Shown: positions 54,100 through 61,791 of the stretch, piece by piece | Layout: the number at the start of each line of letters is the position of its first letter | How positions within the stretch are numbered: position 1 is the stretch's first letter | NCBI RefSeq assembly: GCF_014648075.1 | Contig: NZ_BMQK01000023.1 | Location: 1-64,000, forward strand | DNA length: 64,000 bases | Origin: Streptomyces ruber | Lineage (GTDB): Bacteria > Actinomycetota > Actinomycetes > Streptomycetales > Streptomycetaceae | Reading direction: 5' to 3' | The notes under the pieces: generated by a model | What the model saw: the letters and a program-made list of their open reading frames with translations, nothing else | Told to the model about the DNA's origin: nothing | The model's database searches: none | Translations under genes and position numbers: made by a program

Positions 54100-54398
54100 C
54101 CGCCCGGTCGCGGAACGAACGCGAACCGGCAGCCGACCGGGCGCGAGGCGAGGGGGAGCGCGCTTCAGGAGTCGCGGCGCGGGCGTGGGCGGGGCGGGGC
54201 GGTCGATGCGGTCCGGGGTGGCGCCCTCGACGCCGCGCACACCCACCCGGGGAGGCCCGTGCGCGGCAGGGCCGCGATGTCGCGCCGGCCGTACGCCCCC
54301 TCGGCCGGCACCTCCTGCGACGCCCTGTCAGCTTCCGCCCTGTCAGCTTCCGCCCGGTCGCGGTCGGTCCGGCGGGGCGGGCACGGCCGCCGCTCGGG

Positions 54399-54539
54399 TC
54401 AGAGCAGGCCGAGCCGGGTGACCAGCATCGCCAGGACCACGACGAGGATCCAGCCCAGGACGTGCTCGAGGAGGGCGGGACCGTCGTCCTCGGGGCCGCC
54501 GGTACGGGCTCGGGTGGTGGTCGCGGATGTCGCGGTCAT
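54399..54539 (-). CDS. small single-pass membrane protein
   Basis: A 46-residue protein: polar Thr/Arg-rich start, an acidic patch (GGPEDDGPALLEH), then one membrane helix (WILVVVLAMLVTRLGLL) to the end. ATG 54539 is preceded by GTGAGAAG, and codon third positions are GC-rich. It is too short for most gene callers. Topology suggests a tail-anchored membrane microprotein; role unknown. Confidence 0.65.
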   Translation of the reverse strand: MTATSATTTRARTGGPEDDGPALLEHVLGWILVVVLAMLVTRLGLL

Positions 54540-54691
54540 GGCTTCTCACGGGTGTCGTCGTCGGGTGCTGCACTCCCCCGCCTGCCCGTCCACCTTGCCA
54601 CCGGACGGGGCCTGTGCCGTCGAGACGTCGGTCACACGGGTGCGGCCCCCGGGCGCCCGGGGGCCGCACCGGTCCGTCCCGGACGGCGGCG

Positions 54692-56077
54692 TCAGGACAC
54701 CACGCCCACCGCCGCCAGCGCCCTGCGCTGCTGGGCGGTCGGACGCGCCGGGAAGTACAGGTAGCAGATCCCGCCCGTGCCGGAGACGACGCTTCCGGCG
54801 GCGTTGTACCGCTTGGTCCGCAGCCAGATGGTCTCGAACTCGTGCCGCCGGTACACACGGCGCACGGCCGCGTTGTCCGGCGACGCGGGGTCGTTGGCGA
54901 TCACGTCGCCCCGCGCCGTGAACCCGATCACGGTCATCAGGTGACCGGCCGTGCCGTAACCCGCGCCGGTCAGCTCCGAGGCGAGGAACGACACCGAGGT
55001 GATCACCGGGATGCCGCCCGCGATCAGCGTCTCCACCTCGCCGAGCGAGCCGAGCCGGGTCACCACCGCCCGGAGGTCGTCGTACGTGGCGGCGTACGCG
55101 GCGTTGAAGGACCAGTTGCCGCAGCCGCCGTACTGGTAGTCGTACGTGAACCGGGCCGCGTGGCACACCTGCGGGTCCGAGTAGCCGGGCTTGACCCAGG
55201 CGAGGTCCTCCTTGCTCGGGCGCCGCCCCCAGTACTCGATGATCATCTGTGAGGAGGTGGGGCTGCACCAGGCCTCGCCGCCGTTGTCGTACTCGGGGTA
55301 GCGGCCCTTGTGGACCTCCTGCGAGTAGCGCGGGACCTTCAGCTCCGCGGCGAGCCGGGGGGTGGAGGCCGGGACGGTGAAGCGGTCCGGGACGGCGGAG
55401 CCCATCGCGCCGAGCCGCCACACCCTGGGCGTGCTCGCGCTGCCCGGCCTGCGGTGGAGGGTCAGCCGCAGCCGGTACGCGGCGAGCCGCAGCCCGGAGG
55501 CCGGGTCGTCGATCGCGAAGGTGTCCGTCCAGACGCTGCTCCTGCCGTCGCCCTGGCCGTCGACGGAGGTGCGCCGGATGTCCCGGTCGCCGGCCGCCCA
55601 GCGCCCCATCACGTACCAGGGCGTCTCCCTCCCGTCGGAGTACGTGCCCCGCAGCTCGACCTGGATCCAGGTGCCGGCCGGGGTGTCCGCGTTCCAGGAG
55701 GTGACGGCCTCGGTGGCGGGCACGGTGAGCTCGTGGGCGGGGGACGTCCAGGTGGCGTACTCCCAGGCGGAGGTGGTGCCGGTGTGCGGGTCGGTGTAGT
55801 CGGTGGTGCCGGCCGGCCGGTCGAACACCAGGCCGGGACGCGCGCCCGCCTCGGCACGCGTCCCCACCGCGCTGCCGCCGCGCCAGTCGGCGTACGAGGT
55901 CCAGGCGTGGTTGTCCACGGCGGTGCCGCCGCTCCTGCCGCCGAGGACGGCGGAGACGGCGGGGGAGGTCCCCGTGGGGCGGCCGGCGGCTACGGCGGGT
56001 CCCGCGGCTCCCGCCGCGGCGGCGGCGACGGCCGCCGCAAGAACGGTTCTGCGGGACAGCTGAGAAGCGTTGCTCAT
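54692..56077 (-). CDS. Tat-exported C39-like peptidase
   Basis: A 461-residue secreted protein. The twin-arginine signal SRRTVLAAAVAAAAAGAA is at 8-25. A beta-rich region of about 200 residues precedes the papain-like C39_2 domain. The catalytic Cys271 lies in GEAWCSPTSSQMIIEYWG and the His379 in GHLMTVIGF, followed by VIANDPAS. It is probably a surface or wall-associated cysteine peptidase. ATG 56077 gives a complete Tat signal; a start at 56134 would spoil it. Diverges from the kinase gene. Confidence 0.9.
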   Translation of the reverse strand: MSNASQLSRRTVLAAAVAAAAAGAAGPAVAAGRPTGTSPAVSAVLGGRSGGTAVDNHAWTSYADWRGGSAVGTRAEAGARPGLVFDRPAGTTDYTDPHTGTTSAWEYATWTSPAHELTVPATEAVTSWNADTPAGTWIQVELRGTYSDGRETPWYVMGRWAAGDRDIRRTSVDGQGDGRSSVWTDTFAIDDPASGLRLAAYRLRLTLHRRPGSASTPRVWRLGAMGSAVPDRFTVPASTPRLAAELKVPRYSQEVHKGRYPEYDNGGEAWCSPTSSQMIIEYWGRRPSKEDLAWVKPGYSDPQVCHAARFTYDYQYGGCGNWSFNAAYAATYDDLRAVVTRLGSLGEVETLIAGGIPVITSVSFLASELTGAGYGTAGHLMTVIGFTARGDVIANDPASPDNAAVRRVYRRHEFETIWLRTKRYNAAGSVVSGTGGICYLYFPARPTAQQRRALAAVGVVS

Positions 56078-56273
56078 GGGCGGGTTACCCCCAGGGTTGC
56101 GGAAGGCGCGGCTCAGACGACGGCTGTGGGCCAACTATGGACGGCGGAGCCCGACTTCTGCCAGCACCCCGCGCACGGCCGCGTCCACCAATATTGGTCG
56201 AGACCACTTCGGGCGGGGCGGTGGTGACGCGCGTGGCCGCAGTAGAGTCGGTGACCGCACCGACCTTCGCAGC

Positions 56274-56909
56274 ATTACGGGGACCGCCATCCATCAGCTC
56301 GCCAGCCGCCTGCGTCACCTGCCGCCCTCCTGCGGGACGGTCCGTCTGATCGGTGTCGACGGGCACGCGGGCTCCGGGAAGACCACCTTCGCCGGGCGGC
56401 TGTCCGGCGCACTGGGCGGCGCGCCCGTCCTCCACCTCGACGACATCGCCACCCACGAGGAGCTCTTCGACTGGACCGGGCGGCTGCTGGAGCAGGTGAT
56501 CGAGCCGCTCGCCCGCGGCGGGATCGCGCGCTATCTCCCGTACGACTGGCACGCGCGCCGTTCCGGGCCCGCCCGGACGCTGCCCCCGGCGCCCGTGGTG
56601 CTCGTCGAGGGGGTCGGCGCCGGCCGCCGGGCGCTGCGGCCCCATCTCGCGCGGCTGCTGTGGATGGAGCTGCCGCCGGACGACGCCTGGGCGCGCGGGC
56701 GGTCGCGGGACGGGGAGGCCCAGCGGGACTTCTGGAGGGGATGGGTCGCCGCCGAGCGCCGGCACTTCGCGGAGGATCCCTCCCGGCCGTTCGCCGATCT
56801 TCTGGTGCGGCAGTTTCTTGAGGGCTACGAGGTGCTGCCGGGCCCTAGTGGGGCCTGCGATACCCCCCTCATCCTCACACACGGTGACGGTCCGCCCCCG
56901 GTGTGCTGA
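56274..56909 (+). CDS. uridine kinase-like P-loop protein (start unclear)
   Basis: About 211 residues with a nucleoside-kinase fold. The P-loop GVDGHAGSGKTTFAG is near residue 24-38, followed by LHLDDIATHEELFDW and VVLVEGVGAGRRAL. No ATG or GTG lies in frame close to where the coding bias begins. The placed start is ATT 56274. The only in-frame ATG (56070) would add about 68 residues with poor codon usage that run into the divergent promoter. Relatives, as I recall, start with GTG ACC GCC ATC; here the matching codon reads GGG (56280). Confidence 0.7.
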   Translation: MTGTAIHQLASRLRHLPPSCGTVRLIGVDGHAGSGKTTFAGRLSGALGGAPVLHLDDIATHEELFDWTGRLLEQVIEPLARGGIARYLPYDWHARRSGPARTLPPAPVVLVEGVGAGRRALRPHLARLLWMELPPDDAWARGRSRDGEAQRDFWRGWVAAERRHFAEDPSRPFADLLVRQFLEGYEVLPGPSGACDTPLILTHGDGPPPVC

Positions 56910-56958
56910 ACTCGTGAAGACCCTTGCGCCTGAACTTTCTTCAGTGCTCCGACTCGGC

Positions 56959-56988
56959 TTGACCGGGGGGCCGTACAGGACTTACGTT
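56959..56988 (+). promoter_or_regulatory. candidate promoter of a small RNA
   Basis: TTGACC at 56959-56964 and TACGTT at 56983-56988 are separated by 18 bp, a good SigHrdB-type arrangement. It is followed by two hairpins and no long open frame. Confidence 0.5.
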
Positions 56989-56994
56989 CTCAAT

Positions 56995-57066
56995 GTGCGG
57001 CCTTTCATGGCCGCCATGGACGCGAAGCCCCCGGTTGTTCCCCCGTGATCGGGGGCTTCGTTCTGC
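56995..57066 (+). ncRNA. candidate small RNA with two hairpins
   Basis: Downstream of the promoter at 56959-56988 a short transcript would contain the hairpin GCGGCC-tttcat-GGCCGC and then a terminator stem with 11-bp perfect arms (57023-57033 and 57050-57060) before TTCTG. Length about 70 nt. A 10- to 14-codon reading frame ends within the terminator (ATG 57007 or 57016 to TGA 57048), so a leader peptide is an alternative. It does not look like a tRNA or a known riboswitch to me. Confidence 0.5.
57023..57060 (+). terminator. terminator hairpin of the small RNA
   Basis: Arms CGAAGCCCCCG and CGGGGGCTTCG, 11 bp, with a 16-nt loop. It would also end read-through from the kinase gene. From here to 57351 I see nothing else. 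Confidence 0.75.
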
Positions 57067-57351
57067 CCACGATCCCCCCTCGGCGACGTCTCCGAGGCGC
57101 GATCCGTTCACCCTGGGTCACCGAGTGCGGTGCGCCCCGTCCGCTCCCACCTCGCAAGACGGGGCGTGCGGCACCCTTCGGCGGGCCACTCCCCCGCAGG
57201 TACGATGCCTTCGGTGCGACCTTCGGACGGCTGCTTCAGCGCACCGTGACAACTCCCGTCCGCAGCACAGCGGTTCGACGAGGGCTGCCGACGGCACTGC
57301 TCGGTGGCAGCCGATGGCATACCGACGGGGGCACGGTTTGTGGGGGACGTG

Positions 57352-59220
57352 ATGGACTTCGGCACGCGGGGCCCCGAGGCTCCCGCCGACCTCGCCTGGG
57401 TGCGAGGCGTGGACGCCTACACCATGGGGGCCTACCCGCAGGCGGAGGAGGAGTTCCGCACCGCGGTGCGGATGGATCCCGGGATGGCCGACGGCTGGCT
57501 CGGGCTGCACGCGCTGCGGGTGGACACGACCACCGCGCTGCTCAGGATGTTCCGGCACCGGGAGCGCTTCGGCGAGCAGCGGGCCCGGCACCGGCGCACC
57601 CTCAACTCCTGGTACTGGCTGGGCTGGTGGGTGCAGCCGGTGCTGGAGAGCCCCCGCGACCTGCTGCTGGCGCACGCCTCGCACTGGCTGGACGGCCGGC
57701 ACGTCCCCGAACTGGACCGGGCACTCGCGGGACTGCCCCCCGTCGACGCCGACCCCCAGGTCCGGTTCCTGCACGCCTGCCGCGCCTATCTCGTCAAGGA
57801 CTGGGAGCAACTGGTCCGGCACACGGACCCGCTGATCGACGACCCGATGCTGGGCATCGAGGCGGGCCTGTTCGGCGGCATGGCCCGGGTCCGGCTGGAG
57901 ATGTACGGACAGGCGGAGCCGCTGCTGTCGACCGCGCTGATGCGCTGCCGCAGCGAGCAGCCGCAGCGCAAGGAGCTGCGGTACTGGCTGGCACGGGCCC
58001 ACGAGGGCACCGGACGGTCCGCGGCGGCGCTGCCCCTGTACCGGGCCGTGCACCGGGTGGACCCGGCCTTCATGGACACCTCCGCCCGGCTCGCGGCGAT
58101 CGCCGAGGGGGACGGGCTCGACGACGCGGGCGACCTCGCGGCACTGGCGCTGGGCGGGGGCGGACCGGACCTCCTGGACGGACCGGACGGCGTCGACCCG
58201 ATCTTCGGCATCGAGGAACGGGACCTGAAGATCGAACCCGACCTCCCCCCGCCGGGCGGACTGCCGCCGGAGACGACCGACACCGTGGTGCGCGAGAAGG
58301 CCGCCGTGACGCCGGTCCAGCCGCTGCCCACCGGGCCCACCGATCCCGTCCTGCTGGAGGAGGCGCTCGCGCAGCTGGAGCGCATGGTGGGCCTGGAGCC
58401 GGTCAAGCGCCAGGTCAAGGCGCTCTCGGCGCAGCTCAACATGGCGCGGCTGCGGGCGGGGCAGGGGCTGCCCGTGCAACCGCCCAAGCGGCACTTCGTC
58501 TTCTCGGGTCCCTCCGGCACCGGCAAGACGACGGTCGCCCGGATCCTCGGCCGCGTCTTCTACGCGCTGGGGCTGCTGGGCGGCGACCATCTGGTGGAGG
58601 CGCAGCGCGCCGACCTGGTGGGCGAGTACCTCGGGCAGACGGCGGTGAAGGCCAACGAGCTGATCGACTCGGCGATCGGCGGCGTCCTGTTCGTGGACGA
58701 GGCGTACTCGCTGTCCAACTCCGGGTACGGCAAGGGCGACGCGTACGGCGACGAGGCCCTGCAGGTGCTGCTGAAGCGCGCGGAGGACAACCGCGACCAC
58801 CTCGTCGTCATCCTGGCGGGCTATCCGGAGGGCATGGACCGGCTGCTCGCCGCCAACCCCGGACTGTCCTCCCGCTTCACCACCCGCGTCGACTTCCCCT
58901 CGTACCGGCCCCTCGAACTCACCTCCATCGGCGAGGTGCTGGCCGCGGAGAACGGGGACGTCTGGGACGAGGAGGCGCTGGACGAGCTGCGCTCCATCAG
59001 CGGCCACGTCGTGGAACAGGGCTGGATCGACGAGCTCGGCAACGGGCGGTTCCTGCGGACCCTGTACGAGAAGAGCTGTGCGTACCGGGACCTGCGGCTG
59101 TCGGGTTATCCGTCCGTGCCGACGAGGGACGACCTGTCGACCCTGCGGCTGCCGGACCTGATGCAGGCGTACGGGGAGGTCCTGTCCGGACGGGCACCGC
59201 AGGGTCCGTCGGCCATGTGA
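57352..59220 (+). CDS. CbbX/EccA-like AAA ATPase with TPR-like N-terminus
   Basis: A 622-residue protein. The N-terminal half (about 10-280) is helical with TPR-like hairpins (AYTMGAYPQAEEEFRTAV). The C-terminal AAA domain has Walker A SGPSGTGKTTVAR (Lys392), Walker B GVLFVDEAYSL (Asp449-Glu450), sensor-1 VVILAGYPEGMD and arginine-finger region NPGLSSRF. The plan is that of EccA, the ATPase of type VII secretion, and of CbbX and SpoVK. No other ESX genes are nearby. ATG 57352 follows GGGGGA. Confidence 0.88.
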   Translation: MDFGTRGPEAPADLAWVRGVDAYTMGAYPQAEEEFRTAVRMDPGMADGWLGLHALRVDTTTALLRMFRHRERFGEQRARHRRTLNSWYWLGWWVQPVLESPRDLLLAHASHWLDGRHVPELDRALAGLPPVDADPQVRFLHACRAYLVKDWEQLVRHTDPLIDDPMLGIEAGLFGGMARVRLEMYGQAEPLLSTALMRCRSEQPQRKELRYWLARAHEGTGRSAAALPLYRAVHRVDPAFMDTSARLAAIAEGDGLDDAGDLAALALGGGGPDLLDGPDGVDPIFGIEERDLKIEPDLPPPGGLPPETTDTVVREKAAVTPVQPLPTGPTDPVLLEEALAQLERMVGLEPVKRQVKALSAQLNMARLRAGQGLPVQPPKRHFVFSGPSGTGKTTVARILGRVFYALGLLGGDHLVEAQRADLVGEYLGQTAVKANELIDSAIGGVLFVDEAYSLSNSGYGKGDAYGDEALQVLLKRAEDNRDHLVVILAGYPEGMDRLLAANPGLSSRFTTRVDFPSYRPLELTSIGEVLAAENGDVWDEEALDELRSISGHVVEQGWIDELGNGRFLRTLYEKSCAYRDLRLSGYPSVPTRDDLSTLRLPDLMQAYGEVLSGRAPQGPSAM

Positions 59221-59497
59221 GCCGGCGGGCCGGATGAGCCGGCCGGGCGGGACGGCGCCGCGCGGCACCGCGCCCGGGCAGCCCGCCACGGCCGTCCCCT
59301 CGGCAGCGGGACGCACTGCGGGCCGGCCACGCACGAGCGAGGTGAGGGCGATGCCGAGCCGGGTGCCGGGGAGCTGGAAGGAGAGCCCTTGCGGGCGCCC
59401 GCCACCTCGCGGCCCCGGCGGCGGCGCACGGGAACGCCTCCGTCACCGCACTGTTCCGGACGGCGGTCCGTACGGCAGGGTCACCTGCGGTTCCCCG

Positions 59498-59953
59498 TCA
59501 CCCTTCGCGCGGCTCCCGGTGGGTGGCACCGTGCGCCTCGGCGAGCGCCCGCAGCGCCCGCGCGTCCTCGATCGCGTGCTGCCTGGAGATGCCCGGCTGG
59601 ATGCCGAGCACGGGCAGGCTGGTGCCGTCGCTGAGGTCGAGGAAGACCCAGGGGTCGCCGGAACGGAGGTTGACCCGGAGGATCTCCGCCCAATCCAGGC
59701 GCCTTCTGCCCGCGATGTTCACGACGGTGACCCCGGACTCGTCGGCGACGACCCTGGGCCGGGCGAGCAGGAACAGCACGCCGCCGAGCAGCGCCCCGGT
59801 GAAGACGAAGCTGAGCCGCTCCCCCGGGCCGAGGTGCTTCAGGAGCAGCCCGACCACCGTGATCACCACGAAGATCGCGACGCCCGCGGTGAGCAGGACG
59901 GCCCGGGTGCGGCCCGGCCGGAACGTGACGGGAAGAGCGGGCAGATCCGACAT
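59498..59953 (-). CDS. membrane-anchored PH-domain protein
   Basis: A 151-residue protein with two N-terminal membrane helices (about 20-38 and 45-63) and a cytoplasmic PH-like domain (ESGVTVVNIAGRRRLDWAEI, then WVFLDLSDGTSLPVLG). It sits just downstream of hisG on the same strand (56 bp). This position next to hisG-hisE is conserved in streptomycetes as I recall. Role unknown. The 277 bp between 59221 and 59497 hold nothing I recognise. Confidence 0.88.
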   Translation of the reverse strand: MSDLPALPVTFRPGRTRAVLLTAGVAIFVVITVVGLLLKHLGPGERLSFVFTGALLGGVLFLLARPRVVADESGVTVVNIAGRRRLDWAEILRVNLRSGDPWVFLDLSDGTSLPVLGIQPGISRQHAIEDARALRALAEAHGATHREPREG

Positions 59954-60009
59954 CGGAATCGGTTCCTCGAACCTCGGTGAGAAGTCAGGCCTCGGATGCG
60001 GCGGCGGTG

Positions 60010-60867
60010 TCAGAGGCGGCAGGCGTGGATGGCCGTGGTCAGGATGGCCCGTGCGCCGAGCGCGTACAGGTCGTCCATGATCCGCTGCGCCTCCCTGGCC
60101 GGGACCATCGCGCGGACGGCGACCCAGCCCTCGTTGTGCAGCGGGGAGACGGTCGGCGACTCCAGGCCCGGGGTGACGGCGACGGCCTTCTCCAGCTGCT
60201 CGACGCGGCAGTCGTAGTCCATCATCACGTACGTGCGGGCCACCAGGACGCCCTGGAGGCGCCGCAGGAACTGCTGCACTTTCGGCTCGGTCTCGGACTC
60301 GGCGTCCGCGCCGGTGCGGCGGACGACGACCGCCTCGGACTTCATGATCGGCTCGCCGATCACCTCGAGGCCCGCGTTGCGCAGCGAGGTGCCGGTCTCC
60401 ACGACGTCGGCGATGACCTCCGCGACGCCCAGCTCGATGGCCGTCTCCACGGCGCCGTCGAGGTGGACGACGGAGGCGTCGATGCCGTTGTCGGCGAGGT
60501 GCCCCGCGACGATGCCCTCGTACGAGGTGGCGACCGTCATGCCGCCGAGGTCCTGGACGCCGCTCGCCGTGCCCGGCTTGGTGGCGTAGCGGAACGTCGA
60601 GCGGGCGAAGCCGAGCGGCAGGATCTCCTCGGCGTTCGCTCCGGAGTCGATGAGCAGGTCACGGCCGGTGATGCCGATGTCGAGGCGGCCGGAGGAGACG
60701 TAGATCGCGATGTCGCGGGGGCGGAGGTAGAAGAACTCGACCTCGTTGACCGGGTCGACGATGCGCAGTTCCTTGGACTCGCGGCGCTGCTGGTAGCCGG
60801 CCTCATGCAGCATCTCCGCCGCAGGGCCGGAGAGGGAACCCTTGTTGGGGACGGCGATGCGCAGCAT
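60010..60867 (-). CDS. hisG: ATP phosphoribosyltransferase, long form
   Basis: First enzyme of histidine synthesis, joining ATP and PRPP. It is 285 residues, the long HisG with a C-terminal regulatory ACT-like domain and no HisZ needed. N-terminal MLRIAVPNKGSLSGPAAEML, DIGITGRDLLIDSG, the PRPP-loop region ADVVETGTSLRNAGLEVI and C-terminal MVPAREAQRIMDDL are typical. ATG 60867. It follows hisE on the same strand after 88 bp, so the two probably share a transcript. Confidence 0.97.
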   Translation of the reverse strand: MLRIAVPNKGSLSGPAAEMLHEAGYQQRRESKELRIVDPVNEVEFFYLRPRDIAIYVSSGRLDIGITGRDLLIDSGANAEEILPLGFARSTFRYATKPGTASGVQDLGGMTVATSYEGIVAGHLADNGIDASVVHLDGAVETAIELGVAEVIADVVETGTSLRNAGLEVIGEPIMKSEAVVVRRTGADAESETEPKVQQFLRRLQGVLVARTYVMMDYDCRVEQLEKAVAVTPGLESPTVSPLHNEGWVAVRAMVPAREAQRIMDDLYALGARAILTTAIHACRL

Positions 60868-60955
60868 GAGCGGGGCTTCCTTCGTTCGACGCGATGGGAC
60901 GGGACGTGCTGGGTGTACGGGACGTGCGGGGCGTGTCGGTCGGGGGAGACGCGGC

Positions 60956-61228
60956 CTAGAGGTGGGCGTAGACGTCGTCGAGGGAGATCCCGCGCGCGAC
61001 CATCATCACCTGGACGTGGTAGAGCAGCTGGGAGATCTCCTCGGCGGCGGCGTCCTTGCCCTCGTACTCCGCGGCCATCCAGACCTCGGCCGCCTCCTCG
61101 ACGACCTTCTTGCCGATGGCATGGACACCCTTGTCGACCAGCTCGGCCGTGCGCGAGGTGGCGGGGTCGCCGTGGGTCGCCTTGTGCTGGAGCTCGGTGA
61201 ACAGCTCCTCGAACGTCTTCTTGGACAT
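60956..61228 (-). CDS. hisE: phosphoribosyl-ATP pyrophosphatase
   Basis: A MazG-like hydrolase of 90 residues, second step of histidine synthesis, here separate from HisI. It matches the actinobacterial HisE (KKVVEEAAEVWMAAEYEG with the metal-binding acidic residues, and LLYHVQVMMVARGI). ATG 61228 is chosen; a GTG three codons upstream (61237) is possible. Lies between ribH (34 bp) and hisG. Confidence 0.96.
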   Translation of the reverse strand: MSKKTFEELFTELQHKATHGDPATSRTAELVDKGVHAIGKKVVEEAAEVWMAAEYEGKDAAAEEISQLLYHVQVMMVARGISLDDVYAHL

Positions 61229-61262
61229 GGTGCCCACTACCCTACGCGTACCCGCGGGTGCC

Positions 61263-61748
61263 TCAGCGCCAGGGCTCGGATACCGAACGCAGGGTGGCGG
61301 CGGTGGCGACGGCGGCGGTCACCGCCTCGTGCCCCTTGTCCTCGGCGGAGCCGGGCAGCCCCGCGCGGTCCAGGGCCTGCTCCTCGGTGTCGCAGGTCAG
61401 CACGCCGAAGCCGACGGGGACCCCGGTGTCGACGGAGACCTGGGTGAGGCCCTGGGTGACGCCCTGGCAGACGTAGTCGAAGTGGGGGGTGCCGCCGCGG
61501 ATCACGACGCCGAGCGCCACGATCGCGTCGTAGCCGCGGCCCGCGAGGACCTTGGCGACGACGGGCAGCTCGAAGCTGCCGGGGACCCGCAGCAGCGTCG
61601 GCTCGTCGATGCCCAGCTCGCGCAGGGCGCGCAGGGCCCCGTCGACGAGACCGTCCATGACCTTCTCGTGCCACTGGGCCGCGACGACCGCCACGCGCAG
61701 GTCGCCGCAGTTGCGTACGGACAGTTCGGGTGCGCCCTTGCCGCTCAC
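61263..61748 (-). CDS. ribH: 6,7-dimethyl-8-ribityllumazine synthase
   Basis: Lumazine synthase of 161 residues, penultimate step of riboflavin synthesis, assembling into icosahedral or pentameric shells. VVAAQWHEKVMDGL, VPGSFELPVVAKVLA, ALGVVIRGGTPHFDYV and GVLTCDTEEQALDRA are all typical. GTG 61748 follows AAGGAGAGA. It is the last rib gene of the operon and lies 43 bp from ribBA. Confidence 0.97.
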   Translation of the reverse strand: MSGKGAPELSVRNCGDLRVAVVAAQWHEKVMDGLVDGALRALRELGIDEPTLLRVPGSFELPVVAKVLAGRGYDAIVALGVVIRGGTPHFDYVCQGVTQGLTQVSVDTGVPVGFGVLTCDTEEQALDRAGLPGSAEDKGHEAVTAAVATAATLRSVSEPWR

Positions 61749-61791
61749 GTCTCTCCTTGGTTCTTCTGGTTCTTCGCTGCTTGCCGTGCTG

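Noticed and set aside
56995..57066. Two-hairpin element considered as a tRNA or riboswitch
   Set aside because: No cloverleaf, no CCA-adjacent acceptor stem and no known aptamer core; small RNA or attenuator fits better.
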